Shown here piece by piece: positions 10,440 through 20,490 of a stretch of 34,402 bases of DNA; positions within the stretch are counted from its first letter, which is position 1; every line of letters starts with the position of its first letter. Source of the stretch: an uncultured Opitutia bacterium. GTDB taxonomy: Bacteria > Verrucomicrobiota > Verrucomicrobiia > Opitutales > Coraliomargaritaceae. A model generated the notes under the pieces. That model worked only from the letters and a program-made list of their open reading frames with translations. It did not search any database and was not told the origin of the DNA. The stretch is taken from contig CAJWHF010000009.1 in the NCBI GenBank assembly GCA_913041275.1, positions 1-34,402 of the forward strand. The letters are read 5' to 3'. Both the position numbers and the translations under genes were made by a program.

Positions 10440-11393
10440 ATGAAAGACGCTACACAGATATTCAAGCGCCACGAAGGTGGCCCACTCCTCCATGTGAAGG
10501 ATTTTCCGGGCAAGGCTCAGATTTATAATCCTGCACCAATTCAATGCGGCGACGAAACTATTCTACTTGTTTCCGTGGTAGAACACTCCGCCACGAAGGG
10601 ATTTGGCCGTGATGTCGGCCAGACGCGTGTAGCTCGATCTAAGGATGGCATCAACTTTGATCTCTCTGAGGAGAACTTTATAGAAACTCAAGCTCTAGGC
10701 GAGCCATGGGATCGTTATCATCATTTTATCGACAACCGTGTAACCAAAATTGACGACTGGTATTACATAATAACTCCAGTAATGGTACAGGGCTTTGACT
10801 CGCCAATTGGGATGCTGGGTCGCACGAAGGACTTCAAAACATACGAGCGAATTGATACAATCACCCAACCTAAAAATCGTGGAGCATCTCTATTTCCGGA
10901 GAAAATAAACGGAAAATATTATAAGCTCGATCGTCCGGGAGGTGGCGATGGTGGTGATGGGGACATCTGGATTAGCTCATCGCCAGACTTGGTTCACTGG
11001 GGTGCCTTCAAGCCCGTATTAGCCGCTGGGTATCGTTTCTGGAATGTTCAAAAGATTGGACCGACTCCGCCGATCAAAACTGAGCATGGTTGGCTCGATA
11101 TCATTCACGGTGTTTTCACACCAGCAGGTGGGACTTATTATTACATAGGTGCTATGTTACTCGACTTAGACGAGCCGTGGAAGGTAATTGGCAAGACAAA
11201 TAGCTATCTTATGATGCCGGAAGAGCCTTGGGAGCAGCATGGTAATTGTGATAATACGATCTTTCCTTGTGGAGCAATTGCTGACTATGACAAAGATCAG
11301 ATCCGCCTCTATTACGGAGCTTGCGACTACGCCATTTGCCTAGCTACGGGTTCTTTGAGCGATACTGTTGAAGCTTGCTTGAGAGGTTTGTAG
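10440..11393 (+). CDS. GH130-like / five-bladed beta-propeller glycosidase or phosphorylase-like protein, predicted cytoplasmic
   Basis: NPAPIQCGDETILLV, SKDGINF, KNRGASLFPEKINGKYYKLDRP, WLDIIHGV, LYYGACDYAICLATGSL match the pattern of GH130-type propellers. Confidence 0.65.
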   Translation: MKDATQIFKRHEGGPLLHVKDFPGKAQIYNPAPIQCGDETILLVSVVEHSATKGFGRDVGQTRVARSKDGINFDLSEENFIETQALGEPWDRYHHFIDNRVTKIDDWYYIITPVMVQGFDSPIGMLGRTKDFKTYERIDTITQPKNRGASLFPEKINGKYYKLDRPGGGDGGDGDIWISSSPDLVHWGAFKPVLAAGYRFWNVQKIGPTPPIKTEHGWLDIIHGVFTPAGGTYYYIGAMLLDLDEPWKVIGKTNSYLMMPEEPWEQHGNCDNTIFPCGAIADYDKDQIRLYYGACDYAICLATGSLSDTVEACLRGL

Positions 11394-11463
11394 CCTAGTG
11401 CAGGAGGTATTATTTAAGGTTAATCTAATTTACGAAGAAATATCACCTACCTATTATAAAAGA

Positions 11464-12996
11464 ATGAAGCTAACAAAAAGTAAGGTTCTAATTTCTATGG
11501 GATTGGTGTTTCTTTTATGCGCAGTGCTCGCTAAGGATGTGCGCCCTAATATCTTAGTCCTAATTAGCGACGATCAAAATATGGATAGTATAGGAGCTTA
11601 CGGCTCAGAGTATGCTACCCCTCACATCGATCGATTAGCCCAAGAAGGCGTGCTTCATACCCGCGCATATACTACTGCTACACTTTGTGTACCTACTCGT
11701 TTCAGTTGCCTAACAGGGGCATACCCTAGCCGTAGTACAAACTCTATTTTAGGCCCGTTAGCAAAACAGCCCTCTATACGCAACGGAACAGCTTTCCGAC
11801 CAGATGAAAAAACTATTGCCCAAGTATTACGCCAAGCAGGGTATTATACTGGAGCTACTGGAAAGTGGCATAATGATTTAGACCTAAAAGATTTATGGGA
11901 AAAAATTCCTAAGAATGCAGATCCAAGATCCCCTCAAATAATCGCAAACTTGAAAACGATTCAGGATGAGTTGCGCGTGCGTTTAGATGCCTATGGATTT
12001 GATTATGCGGAGTGTTTAACAGGAGAGAACCTGGATCACTTTCCTTCAGAATTAGAGCATCATAATATTGAATATACGGTCAAGGGTGCAGTTGATTTCT
12101 TGGACCAAGTTCCTGAAGATAAACCTTTTTTCTTGTGGACGGCATTTACGACTACACATGGGCCGCACGAGCCGATTGATAGCGGAGATGTGCGCAACAC
12201 TCCAGTTGGCTTTGCGGAAGAACATCTGGGTCTGATGCCAGATCGATCTAGTTATATTGATAAGAGCGATAAGTGGCGTAGCGTTGTTAAAGAAATGGTG
12301 TTATGGATGGATGGTGGAATTGGCGTTATCCTCGATAAATTAGAGGCCCAAGGACAGTTAGATAATACTTTGATTATTTTTCTTTCTGACCAGCAAAATG
12401 CTGGAAAAGCATCGCCATATGAGCGCGGTGCTAATATACCATTTATTGCCCGTTGGCCGGGGACTATTGAGCCCGGAACGAGAAGTGAAACCCTATTAGA
12501 TGTCACGGATATGGCAGCCACATTCATTGATATCTCTGGAAATCAACCCCTTAGTGGTATGCAAATAGATGGATTAAGTGTCGTCCCTGTATGGCGCGGT
12601 CAGTCGGATACATTGAAGACATCTATCCTTACAGAAAGTGGTTTTGCCAAAGGAATCATTACCAAAGATTTTAAATATATTGCCATACGCTATAATGAAG
12701 AAGCCTTAAACCGTGGTTTTAAGCCGCCGAGATCAGGTGGAATTAGAGAGCACATAGAAAATAATTCCTTCGAGATTTTATGGGAGAAGGGTCCTTTTGG
12801 GCAACCACGTGATAATATCGGAGGCATTGTCGATAGAGATCAGCTTTACGATTTGCGAAAGGACCCAGGTGAAACTCAAAATCTAGCACAGAATCAGGAC
12901 TACCAAGAGGTCTTGAAGTTTATGCAGTCACATCTGCGTGATTATGTACAGGCAATCGGCAGACCCTTTGGTGAATTCTCGGATACCTTAAATTAG
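11464..12996 (+). CDS. Sulfatase, exported
   Basis: In-frame ATG at 11464 gives signal peptide MKLTKSKVLISMGLVFLLCAVLAKD; NILVLISDDQNMDSIGAYGSEYATPHIDRLA; motif CVPTR; GKWHNDL. ORF-track start at 11398 is probably 5' over-extended. Confidence 0.9.
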   Translation: MKLTKSKVLISMGLVFLLCAVLAKDVRPNILVLISDDQNMDSIGAYGSEYATPHIDRLAQEGVLHTRAYTTATLCVPTRFSCLTGAYPSRSTNSILGPLAKQPSIRNGTAFRPDEKTIAQVLRQAGYYTGATGKWHNDLDLKDLWEKIPKNADPRSPQIIANLKTIQDELRVRLDAYGFDYAECLTGENLDHFPSELEHHNIEYTVKGAVDFLDQVPEDKPFFLWTAFTTTHGPHEPIDSGDVRNTPVGFAEEHLGLMPDRSSYIDKSDKWRSVVKEMVLWMDGGIGVILDKLEAQGQLDNTLIIFLSDQQNAGKASPYERGANIPFIARWPGTIEPGTRSETLLDVTDMAATFIDISGNQPLSGMQIDGLSVVPVWRGQSDTLKTSILTESGFAKGIITKDFKYIAIRYNEEALNRGFKPPRSGGIREHIENNSFEILWEKGPFGQPRDNIGGIVDRDQLYDLRKDPGETQNLAQNQDYQEVLKFMQSHLRDYVQAIGRPFGEFSDTLN

Positions 12997-13040
12997 CTTC
13001 CTGATTTGGTGGAAATGCCTAGCAATCGGAGATCTAAAAC

Positions 13041-13589
13041 TCATTCACCTATTGGCGGAAAGGCCCTTAATATTTCTTCAACAATCGCGCGTACTTCCTC
13101 ACCACTTGGAGCGTTCCACCCGAGGCGCTTTGTGTAGGAACCCCGCCAAACAAGCTGATTACTCAATTGATCAATGATATCGATGACAAAGGTCCCCTCT
13201 TCGTACTGTTCGAGGTCGACGCGGCTATAGCCCCCAAATCTTAGATGCGACTGCCGTCGAAAGGGACTGGAACCGATGTCCACATTGATAGCTCTTGTCC
13301 TTGTCTTACTCACTGTCCCGAAGCTGACCCTAAAATCAACTTCAGGGCAGCTTTCACTGAAGCCTTTGTCTAGGAGTGTTAGTTTGATGGCTTTTTCTAT
13401 TCTCCTATCTACGATAGGGCTAAGGAGCAGATCTTGTAAATCACCCCTCGAGTCGTGGCTTTCTACAGAAAAGCAAAGATAGTCGCCGAACTTGGTAGCT
13501 GCTGCTCGATCAAAATCTACGGTTTTTTGCGAAACACAGCCCGATAGTAGCATACAAAGTGTTAAAAAAAGCAGAAAATATTTTTTCAT
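13041..13589 (-). CDS. DUF4136-like lipoprotein
   Basis: Start at MKKYFLLFLTLCMLLSGC gives a lipobox (LSGC); VDFDRAAATKFGDY and IDIIDQLSNQLVWRGSYTKRL fit DUF4136-type lipoproteins. Confidence 0.65.
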   Translation of the reverse strand: MKKYFLLFLTLCMLLSGCVSQKTVDFDRAAATKFGDYLCFSVESHDSRGDLQDLLLSPIVDRRIEKAIKLTLLDKGFSESCPEVDFRVSFGTVSKTRTRAINVDIGSSPFRRQSHLRFGGYSRVDLEQYEEGTFVIDIIDQLSNQLVWRGSYTKRLGWNAPSGEEVRAIVEEILRAFPPIGE

Positions 13590-13687
13590 AATGTTTTCTG
13601 AATAGTTACTCATTTATTATAAATTAGGTACTAAATATACACTCTCTCGCAAGAGTTGTCTACCCTGACTTAGGGGATTTATTAGTG

Positions 13688-14776
13688 TCAGAGAATTAGC
13701 ATCGCGTCTCCGTAGCTGTAGAACCGATATTTGTTAGCTATGGCTTCATTATAAAGTTCCATCAGCCAAGCGATACCAGAATCGCTGCCCGGAGAAAGAA
13801 AGGCCGCTACGAGGCAAAGCAGGGTCGATCTTGGTAAGTGAAAGTTTGTGACCATAGCATCGACAGCAGCAAAATCTGCAGGTGGGTAAATGTATATATC
13901 AGCTTCGGCTTGAACATGGCCAGAAGGGCCGATGCAAGCCTCGCCTTCCTGCTTAATACGTCGCATGGCATCTTCGATCGACCTAATAGATGTGGTGCCA
14001 ACAGCAATGCGAGCGCCTCCTTTAGCTCGCTTCAATTCGTCCAGTGCGGATGCAGAAATTTCGTACCACTCCCGATGTATTTTGTGATCTTTGATATTCT
14101 CTACTTGAATGGGATGAAAGGTTCCTATGCCCACTTGAAGAGTTAGATCGTGAAAACTGAAACCATTCGCTTTGAGCGACGCAATTAGCTCGGGCGTGAA
14201 GTGGAGGCCAGCAGTCGGCGCGGCCACAGCTATACGTTTATCGAAGTCTGCGTAAACAGTTTGGTACCGCTCGTTATCCTTCTCACTTCGGCTATCCTCT
14301 TGCACTCGCTCTATGTAAGGAGGCAGAGGCAAGATACCAAGGCGTTCAGAGAGCTCGGTGATCGATTCGTTTCGCTCAGGATAGAAGCGTACACGGTAGT
14401 TTCCGTTCTCGCCCATTTCTAGAACTTCGGCTTGATACTCGCCTGGCTGTGCAAAACGCCCAGACTGTAGAGTCTTCTTGCCTGGTTTAAGAAGACACCA
14501 CCAAGTGAAAGCATCCTCGGCAGGTTGCAGAAGGAGACACTCGACCTTTCCGCCGGTTGGACGCTGACCGAATATACGGGCTTTCAGAACAGCTGCGTTA
14601 TTACGGAAAAAGCGGGCTTTCGAGGGTAGGTATTTGCCGATTTCTGCGAAATGGGTGTGGATAATCTCTTGTGTGCCGCGGTTAATAACCATGAGGCGCG
14701 ACGCGTCGCGTACCGCTGCAGGCTCTTGGGCAATAAGTTCCTTGGGCAAGTGATAGTCGAAGAGGGAAATGTTCAT
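13688..14776 (-). CDS. queA: S-adenosylmethionine:tRNA ribosyltransferase-isomerase
   Basis: MNISLFDYHLPKELIAQEPAAVRDASRLMV; PTAGLHFTPELIASLKANG; VGTTSIRSIEDAMR; TNFHLPRSTLLCLVAAF. Confidence 0.96.
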   Translation of the reverse strand: MNISLFDYHLPKELIAQEPAAVRDASRLMVINRGTQEIIHTHFAEIGKYLPSKARFFRNNAAVLKARIFGQRPTGGKVECLLLQPAEDAFTWWCLLKPGKKTLQSGRFAQPGEYQAEVLEMGENGNYRVRFYPERNESITELSERLGILPLPPYIERVQEDSRSEKDNERYQTVYADFDKRIAVAAPTAGLHFTPELIASLKANGFSFHDLTLQVGIGTFHPIQVENIKDHKIHREWYEISASALDELKRAKGGARIAVGTTSIRSIEDAMRRIKQEGEACIGPSGHVQAEADIYIYPPADFAAVDAMVTNFHLPRSTLLCLVAAFLSPGSDSGIAWLMELYNEAIANKYRFYSYGDAMLIL

Positions 14777-14818
14777 TTTAATCTTTAATATTTGCCCGGC
14801 TTTGTTGCTATAGGATTC

Positions 14819-15980
14819 ATGAATCTAATTACACCCGAGATCCGTTCGCAAATTGAAGAGATTGCTCGCCGCGCTGGTCACATTTGGAGGTATCTTTGAC
14901 GGAGATACAAAGAAAAAACGCATAGCTGAGCTGGAAACACTTATGTCTGAGCCCAGTTTCTGGGATGATCAAGCGGGTGCTCAAAAGGTAATAGCCGAGG
15001 CTAACCGCTTAAAAAGTACAATAAACCCCTCCGAGGCCTTTTGCGCGGATATGGAAGACCTCCAAGCGATGCTCGAACTGGTAGACGAAATGGATGATGA
15101 TCCCGACGCAGAGGCTTATGCGCAGGAGATATTGGACACGCAGAAGCGACTTCAGCAGAGGTTAGAGAAGTTGGAACTAGCCTCTTTTCTCAGCGGACAG
15201 CATGATTCTTGTAATGCCTTTCTTACGGTAAATTCTGGAGCCGGTGGCACGGAAAGCTGCGACTGGGCTGATATGCTACTGCGCATGTACAATCGTTGGG
15301 CCGAACAGGCTGGGTTCAAGACGGAGGTGCTGGATGTACAACCTGGTGAGGAAACGGGAATTAGCTCAGCGACGATACGTGTGGAGGGACTTAATGCCTT
15401 CGGATATTGTAAGGCCGAGCGCGGCGTGCACCGACTTGTTCGTATTAGCCCCTTTGATTCTAATTCCAGGCGACACACTTCCTTTTCTTCAGTAGATGTC
15501 ATTGCGGAGATCGAGGATGACACTGATATCGAAATTGACGAGTCAGAGATCCGCACTGATGTATACCGTGCAAGCGGTAAGGGTGGCCAGCACGTGAACC
15601 GTACCGAGTCTGCCGTGCGCTTAACACACCTACCTAGCGGGATTGTCGTTACCTGTCAAAACGAGCGCTCGCAGATTAAGAACAAGGCAACAGCCATGAA
15701 GACATTAAAGTCCCGACTATACGAGAAGATCGAAGATGAGAAGCGCAGTGAAATGGAGCGATTCTACGGGGAGAAGGGCGAAATTGCTTGGGGTAATCAA
15801 ATCCGTTCTTATGTCTTTCAGCCGTACCAGATGGTCAAAGACCTCCGAACTGGAGTTGAAACCGGTAACGTCCAGGCTGTTATGGATGGTGCGCTTGAGC
15901 CTTTTATCCATGCTTGGCTCCGCGCTGGTGGACCCAGTACGCGCAAAGCCGCCTCTGATCGAGAGTTTGGGGATGAATAA
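14819..15980 (+). CDS. prfB: Peptide chain release factor 2, expressed by +1 programmed frameshift (frame 0 14819..14896, skip T14897, resume at 14898)
   Basis: ATG at 14819 encodes [26 protein letters not shown] then TGA at 14897; +1 shift gives [19 protein letters not shown]2 hallmarks [13 protein letters not shown] and [18 protein letters not shown] track shows only the downstream frame from a TTG at 14853. Confidence 0.95.
14886..14900 (+). promoter_or_regulatory. prfB programmed frameshift site: internal SD-like GGAGG, 3-nt spacer TAT, slippery CTT TGA C
   Basis: Sequence ggaggtatctttgac at 14886..14900; matches the architecture of the E. coli site AGGGGGTATCTTTGAC. Confidence 0.93.
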
Positions 15981-16097
15981 TTTCTCTCAAATTATCGGTT
16001 ATTTTTCGTATCCCCATAGTAAAAATCAAAATTTTTGGGATATTTAAGCACTCATGCTAGCCACCGCCAACTTACTTAGTAAGCTGTATTTAAAAAT

Positions 16098-17525
16098 ATG
16101 AGCACAGCAGAACATCAGGGTGAAGGCTTGAGCTACGAAGTGCTTTCTGGGGCTTTCGGAGACCATAATCTCTTCGAGAATAAGACTTGGCGCTACTCGC
16201 CAGAAGCATTTCCGCTTAGCTCAGCCCAGATCGATCAGATCGATCAGATCGGGCAGGCTTGCTACGAATTTTATAAAGCACAGGAGACGCTTTATCTGCG
16301 TTCGGCTGAGGATAAAAACCTCCTCCGAAATCGGACGCTTAAAGCGCCCTGGGTCGCCGCTTATTTGGATCGAGGTAAGCCGGAGAAACTCATCCGTCAT
16401 GCGCGTGCTAAGGCACTGCGGGGAACCATGCCAATGGTCATCCGCCCAGATTTGTTAGTAACTGAGTCTGGCTTTGCTATGACTGAGATAGATTCGGTGC
16501 CCGGCGGCATTGGACTGACCGCATTTTTGAACCGCCTTTACGCGCAGGTGCACGGCGAGGCTCTCATTGGCGCTGGCGATCAGGACATGGTGGCCGCATT
16601 TTATGAGGTTCTCTCTAGCCGCGTACCAAATATAGGCGCCCCTTTCATAGCAATCATCGTGAGCGATGAAGCAGCCACCTACCGGCCAGAAATGGAGTGG
16701 TTGGCCTCGCAAGCCCGCCAGCAAGGCAGACGCGTGTACGTATTTCATCCCGATGAGGTCCTGCCACTGGGTGAGGATATCTGTGTGGACATAGATGGTG
16801 ACCCAAAAAAAGTGGATGTGATCTACCGTTTTTGGGAGTTATTTGATCTAGCTAACATTTCGATTGCAGATTTTTTGCTCAAAGCTCGTGAGGCATTACA
16901 GGTTCGCTTGACGCCGCCGATGCGAGCATTTCAGGAGGAAAAGCTCAGCCTCGCGCTCTTTCACCATCATATACTCGATGAATACTGGCAAGAGAGTCTT
17001 TCTAAGAGGGCTTATGAAACCCTAGCCGAGGTAATTCCTCAGACTTGGGTAATTGATCCAGTCAAACTCCCGCCCAACGCCGTTCTGGATGCGCCCTATG
17101 TTAGCGGTAAGCCTTTGACGGACTGGTCTGGGCTTATCAAAGCTAGTCAGAGAGAACGAAATTTGATTATCAAGATTAGTGGTTTTCACGAAAGTGCTTG
17201 GGGCGCTCGTAGTGTCACTCTGGGCAGTGATTCCTCCCGAACTGAGTGGGAAAGTGCCATTGAGGAAGCTATAGCCATGTCCGATACCTCGCTTCACATT
17301 TTACAGGCTTACGAAAAGCCTAAGCGCTTGCGCCACAGAGTTTACAATAGTGATGGTAGCCTATACGATATGGAAGGTCGCATGCGATTGTGCCCTTACT
17401 TCTTTGTCGATCAGCAAGCTAAATCTGCTCGTTTACATGGAGTCCTTGCGACGCTTTGTCCCGCTGATAAAAAGATTATCCATGGCATGAAAGATGCGGC
17501 GTTGTTGCCTTGTGTGAGGACGTAG
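16098..17525 (+). CDS. Conserved hypothetical protein, ATP-grasp-like
   Basis: Long ORF with good coding character; [38 protein letters not shown] and [21 protein letters not shown] resemble ATP-grasp loops; no named family recognised. Confidence 0.6.
   Translation: MSTAEHQGEGLSYEVLSGAFGDHNLFENKTWRYSPEAFPLSSAQIDQIDQIGQACYEFYKAQETLYLRSAEDKNLLRNRTLKAPWVAAYLDRGKPEKLIRHARAKALRGTMPMVIRPDLLVTESGFAMTEIDSVPGGIGLTAFLNRLYAQVHGEALIGAGDQDMVAAFYEVLSSRVPNIGAPFIAIIVSDEAATYRPEMEWLASQARQQGRRVYVFHPDEVLPLGEDICVDIDGDPKKVDVIYRFWELFDLANISIADFLLKAREALQVRLTPPMRAFQEEKLSLALFHHHILDEYWQESLSKRAYETLAEVIPQTWVIDPVKLPPNAVLDAPYVSGKPLTDWSGLIKASQRERNLIIKISGFHESAWGARSVTLGSDSSRTEWESAIEEAIAMSDTSLHILQAYEKPKRLRHRVYNSDGSLYDMEGRMRLCPYFFVDQQAKSARLHGVLATLCPADKKIIHGMKDAALLPCVRT
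16227..16253 (+). repeat. Three tandem copies of a 9-bp unit (cagatcgat, cagatcgat, cagatcggg) in frame, encoding QIDQIDQIG
   Basis: Read directly. Confidence 0.9.
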
Positions 17526-17542
17526 TAAAACACCACAAGACA

Positions 17543-17565
17543 CCGATCGATTATTCAATGATCGG
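17543..17565 (+). terminator. Possible hairpin downstream of the ATP-grasp-like ORF
   Basis: ccgatcgattattcaatgatcgg: CCGATC(g)ATT / AATGATCGG, loop attc; no immediate T-run, so weak. Confidence 0.3.
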
Positions 17566-17664
17566 AGCACTTGGCTTCTTTTATGCTTTAAAAAGATCTC
17601 TCAGTACTCTTTTAGCTATCTTCCTTTCGATCCTCCGCTTTATTTAATACATAACATATTTCAT

Positions 17665-20193
17665 ATGACAAAGACCGTTACTAAGTCTAATAAATCTATT
17701 AGCTCGAAGAAAACAGCTACATCTACCGGCAAGTCTTTTCGTTTTGAGGTAGGAGCTGATAAAGAATCGATGAAAATATCGATCCTTAATCACTTGAGAT
17801 ACACTTTAGCGCGCCACCCAGAGTGCGCGACTAAGGATGAGTGGTGGACTGCGACCTGCAATGCAGTGCGCGACCGTCTACTCGAACGCTTTATGAAGAC
17901 ACAGGCCACTCATAATGAGAAGAAAGTGCGCCGTGCCTACTATCTAAGCCTAGAATACCTGATGGGGCGTTTGATGGTAAACAATCTGCATAACTCTGGT
18001 TTGTTCGAATCTACACGCGAAGCGCTTACCGAGCTCGGCCAGGATTTCAGTGAGGTCGCTGACGAAGAGGCTGATATGGGTTTAGGTAATGGTGGTCTCG
18101 GTCGCCTAGCTGCTTGCTTCCTCGATTCTTTGTCCACACTGAATCTGCCCGCAGTAGGTTATGGTATCCATTACGAGTTCGGCTTGTTTCGTCAGGAGTT
18201 CAAAGACGGTCACCAAATTGAGAACCCAGACGTGTGGATGGATAGAGGCTGCCCTTGGGAGGTCATGCGGCCTAACTTCTCGCAGAAAGTGAAGCTCTAC
18301 GGTAGGGTAGAACACAAAGTGGATAGTAAGGGTGTTTTTAAACCTGATTGGGTCGATTGCAGGGTCATCGAAGGGGTGCCTTATGATGTAGGCATTGTCG
18401 GTTATGGTGGCGAGACGGTAAATTTTCTTCGTTTGTGGGACTCCAAGTCTACCCATGAGTTTGATCTTAATATATTTAATGAAGGTGGTTACATAGAAGC
18501 CGTTCGTGAAAAAGCTATTGGAGAGACTATATCAAAGGTTCTCTACCCTAATGATTCGACAGAGAACGGTAAAGAGCTACGCCTCGTACAACAGTACTTC
18601 TTTGTTAGTTGCTCGATAAAGGATATCTTTCGCCGCTTTCATGCTCATCATAGCGATTGGTCGGATTTCGTAGAATATAACGTACTCCAACTCAACGATA
18701 CCCACCCGGCTATTGCAATTCCTGAGCTTATGCGCTTACTTATCGATGAGTATGACATGCAGTGGAATGATGCCTGGGAGATCACTCGCAGCTGTTGTAA
18801 TTACACAAACCACACCCTACTCCCAGAAGCTTTGGAGAAGTGGAGTGTGCCACTTTTTGAAAAGGTGCTGCCGCGCCACCTCGAAATAATTTATGAAATA
18901 AATAACCGCTTCTTAGAAGATGAGGTCGAATCCAAGTGGCCGGGCGATGATTCCAAGAAAGCGGAACTTTCCATTATTGAAGAGGCTCAACCAAAGATGG
19001 TGCGCATGGCCTATCTATCAGTTGTTGGTTCGACCAAGGTCAATGGAGTAGCAGCACTTCACACAGAGCTGCTAAAGAAAAATCTATTTTCTACATTCCA
19101 TGAGCTTTATCCTGACAAGTTGATCAACATGACTAATGGCATCACGCCACGCCGCTGGTTGCTTGCCTGTAACCCTGCTTTGAGTGAACTAATCACAGAG
19201 AAAGTTGGTGATGAATGGCCAAAAAATTTGGATCAGCTCCAAGCAATCTCTAAGCTAGCGCAGGACACTAATTTTCAAAAGCAATTTATGGGGATCAAGC
19301 GGGCAAACAAAGTAGCGTTTGCTGATTTTGTCCTTGAAGAATCTGGCATAGTGCTCGATCCGGAGGCACTCTTCGATGTGCAGATAAAGCGCTTGCACGA
19401 GTATAAGCGGCAGCACCTAAATCTACTTCATATTCTCACGCTATATCGACGCCTGCTCAACGACCCAGACTACGAAATGAATGCCCGTGTATTTATATTC
19501 GGCGCAAAAGCGGCTCCAGGCTATGTGCTAGCTAAAAACATCATACGGGCTATCAATAAAGTAGCGGAAAAGGTGAACAATGACACTCGTATTAATGGCA
19601 AAATCAAGGTAGTCTTTCCGCCTAATTACCGCGTAACTATGGCAGAGAAAATGATTCCTGCTGCCGATCTTTCTGAGCAAATTTCAACTGCCGGAAAAGA
19701 GGCTTCAGGAACTGGTAATATGAAACTCGCTCTAAATGGTGCGCTAACCATAGGAACACTCGATGGAGCAAACGTTGAGATTGGCGAAGAAGTTGGGGAT
19801 GATAATATCTTTATTTTTGGTCACACAGTGGAACAAGTAGAAGAGATAAAGGCTAAAGGGTACAATCCGTACGATTACTACAATAGTAATTGGGAACTCA
19901 AAGCTGTTATCGACTGGCTACGTTCGGATTATTTCACGCCTGGCGAGCACGACGCTTTTGCGCCCCTATGCAGCAGTTGGCTCGAAGGGGGCGATCCTTT
20001 CCTTTGTTTAGCAGACTATGCCGAATACGTGCGTGCGCAGGAGGATGTTGATAAGGCTTTTAGCGATAAAAAGCGCTGGGCGAAAATGGCAATTATGAAT
20101 ACGGCTCGGGTCGGAAAGTTCTCCTCCGATAGAACGATCTGCGAATATGCTAAGCATATATGGAAGCTAGAGCCGGTTAGAGTCGGCGATTAG
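17665..20193 (+). CDS. glgP: Glycogen/maltodextrin phosphorylase
   Basis: [101 protein letters not shown]. Confidence 0.97.
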   Translation: MTKTVTKSNKSISSKKTATSTGKSFRFEVGADKESMKISILNHLRYTLARHPECATKDEWWTATCNAVRDRLLERFMKTQATHNEKKVRRAYYLSLEYLMGRLMVNNLHNSGLFESTREALTELGQDFSEVADEEADMGLGNGGLGRLAACFLDSLSTLNLPAVGYGIHYEFGLFRQEFKDGHQIENPDVWMDRGCPWEVMRPNFSQKVKLYGRVEHKVDSKGVFKPDWVDCRVIEGVPYDVGIVGYGGETVNFLRLWDSKSTHEFDLNIFNEGGYIEAVREKAIGETISKVLYPNDSTENGKELRLVQQYFFVSCSIKDIFRRFHAHHSDWSDFVEYNVLQLNDTHPAIAIPELMRLLIDEYDMQWNDAWEITRSCCNYTNHTLLPEALEKWSVPLFEKVLPRHLEIIYEINNRFLEDEVESKWPGDDSKKAELSIIEEAQPKMVRMAYLSVVGSTKVNGVAALHTELLKKNLFSTFHELYPDKLINMTNGITPRRWLLACNPALSELITEKVGDEWPKNLDQLQAISKLAQDTNFQKQFMGIKRANKVAFADFVLEESGIVLDPEALFDVQIKRLHEYKRQHLNLLHILTLYRRLLNDPDYEMNARVFIFGAKAAPGYVLAKNIIRAINKVAEKVNNDTRINGKIKVVFPPNYRVTMAEKMIPAADLSEQISTAGKEASGTGNMKLALNGALTIGTLDGANVEIGEEVGDDNIFIFGHTVEQVEEIKAKGYNPYDYYNSNWELKAVIDWLRSDYFTPGEHDAFAPLCSSWLEGGDPFLCLADYAEYVRAQEDVDKAFSDKKRWAKMAIMNTARVGKFSSDRTICEYAKHIWKLEPVRVGD

Positions 20194-20403
20194 GATACAG
20201 TCAGATCCGTTATTAAATACAGCTCTTATACGTTTGTTGCCTCGCGTATGCCAGAGCGCATTAAAAATAGCTAGAATCTGCAGGTGCTCGACCTAATAAA
20301 TCTGACTCTAGTATTATCTAAATTAAGAAGGAGATTCTTTTTCGAGTATCTCCGAGCAGGATTCCGTTACAAAAATTGGTAATGTTTGGAAGCCTAACGT
20401 AAT

Positions 20404-20418
20404 TGGCATGGTATCCGC
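20404..20418 (+). promoter_or_regulatory. Candidate sigma-54 (-24/-12) promoter upstream of urtA
   Basis: TGGCATGGTATCCGC: GG and GC dinucleotides in the sigma-54 spacing (consensus TGGCACGNNNNTTGC), but TT of the -12 element is CC; lies 72 bp before the urtA ATG. Confidence 0.3.
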
Positions 20419-20490
20419 TTTTACTTAGTCAGCTGCGCTAAATAACACTTACCGCAGCGTAATCCTTAATTAGAAAATATTAAATAACCT

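Noticed and set aside
13838-14422. Plus-strand ORFs of 102 and 73 aa
   Set aside because: Antisense to queA, which has full family motifs.
14853-14897. TTG start for prfB as in the ORF track
   Set aside because: The real start is ATG 14819 with a programmed frameshift; the TTG-derived N-terminus [15 protein letters not shown] is not RF2-like.
16005-16050. TATCCC...AAAAATcaaaATTTTTGGGATA structure after prfB as a terminator
   Set aside because: Large asymmetric bulge and AT-only inner stem; too weak to call.
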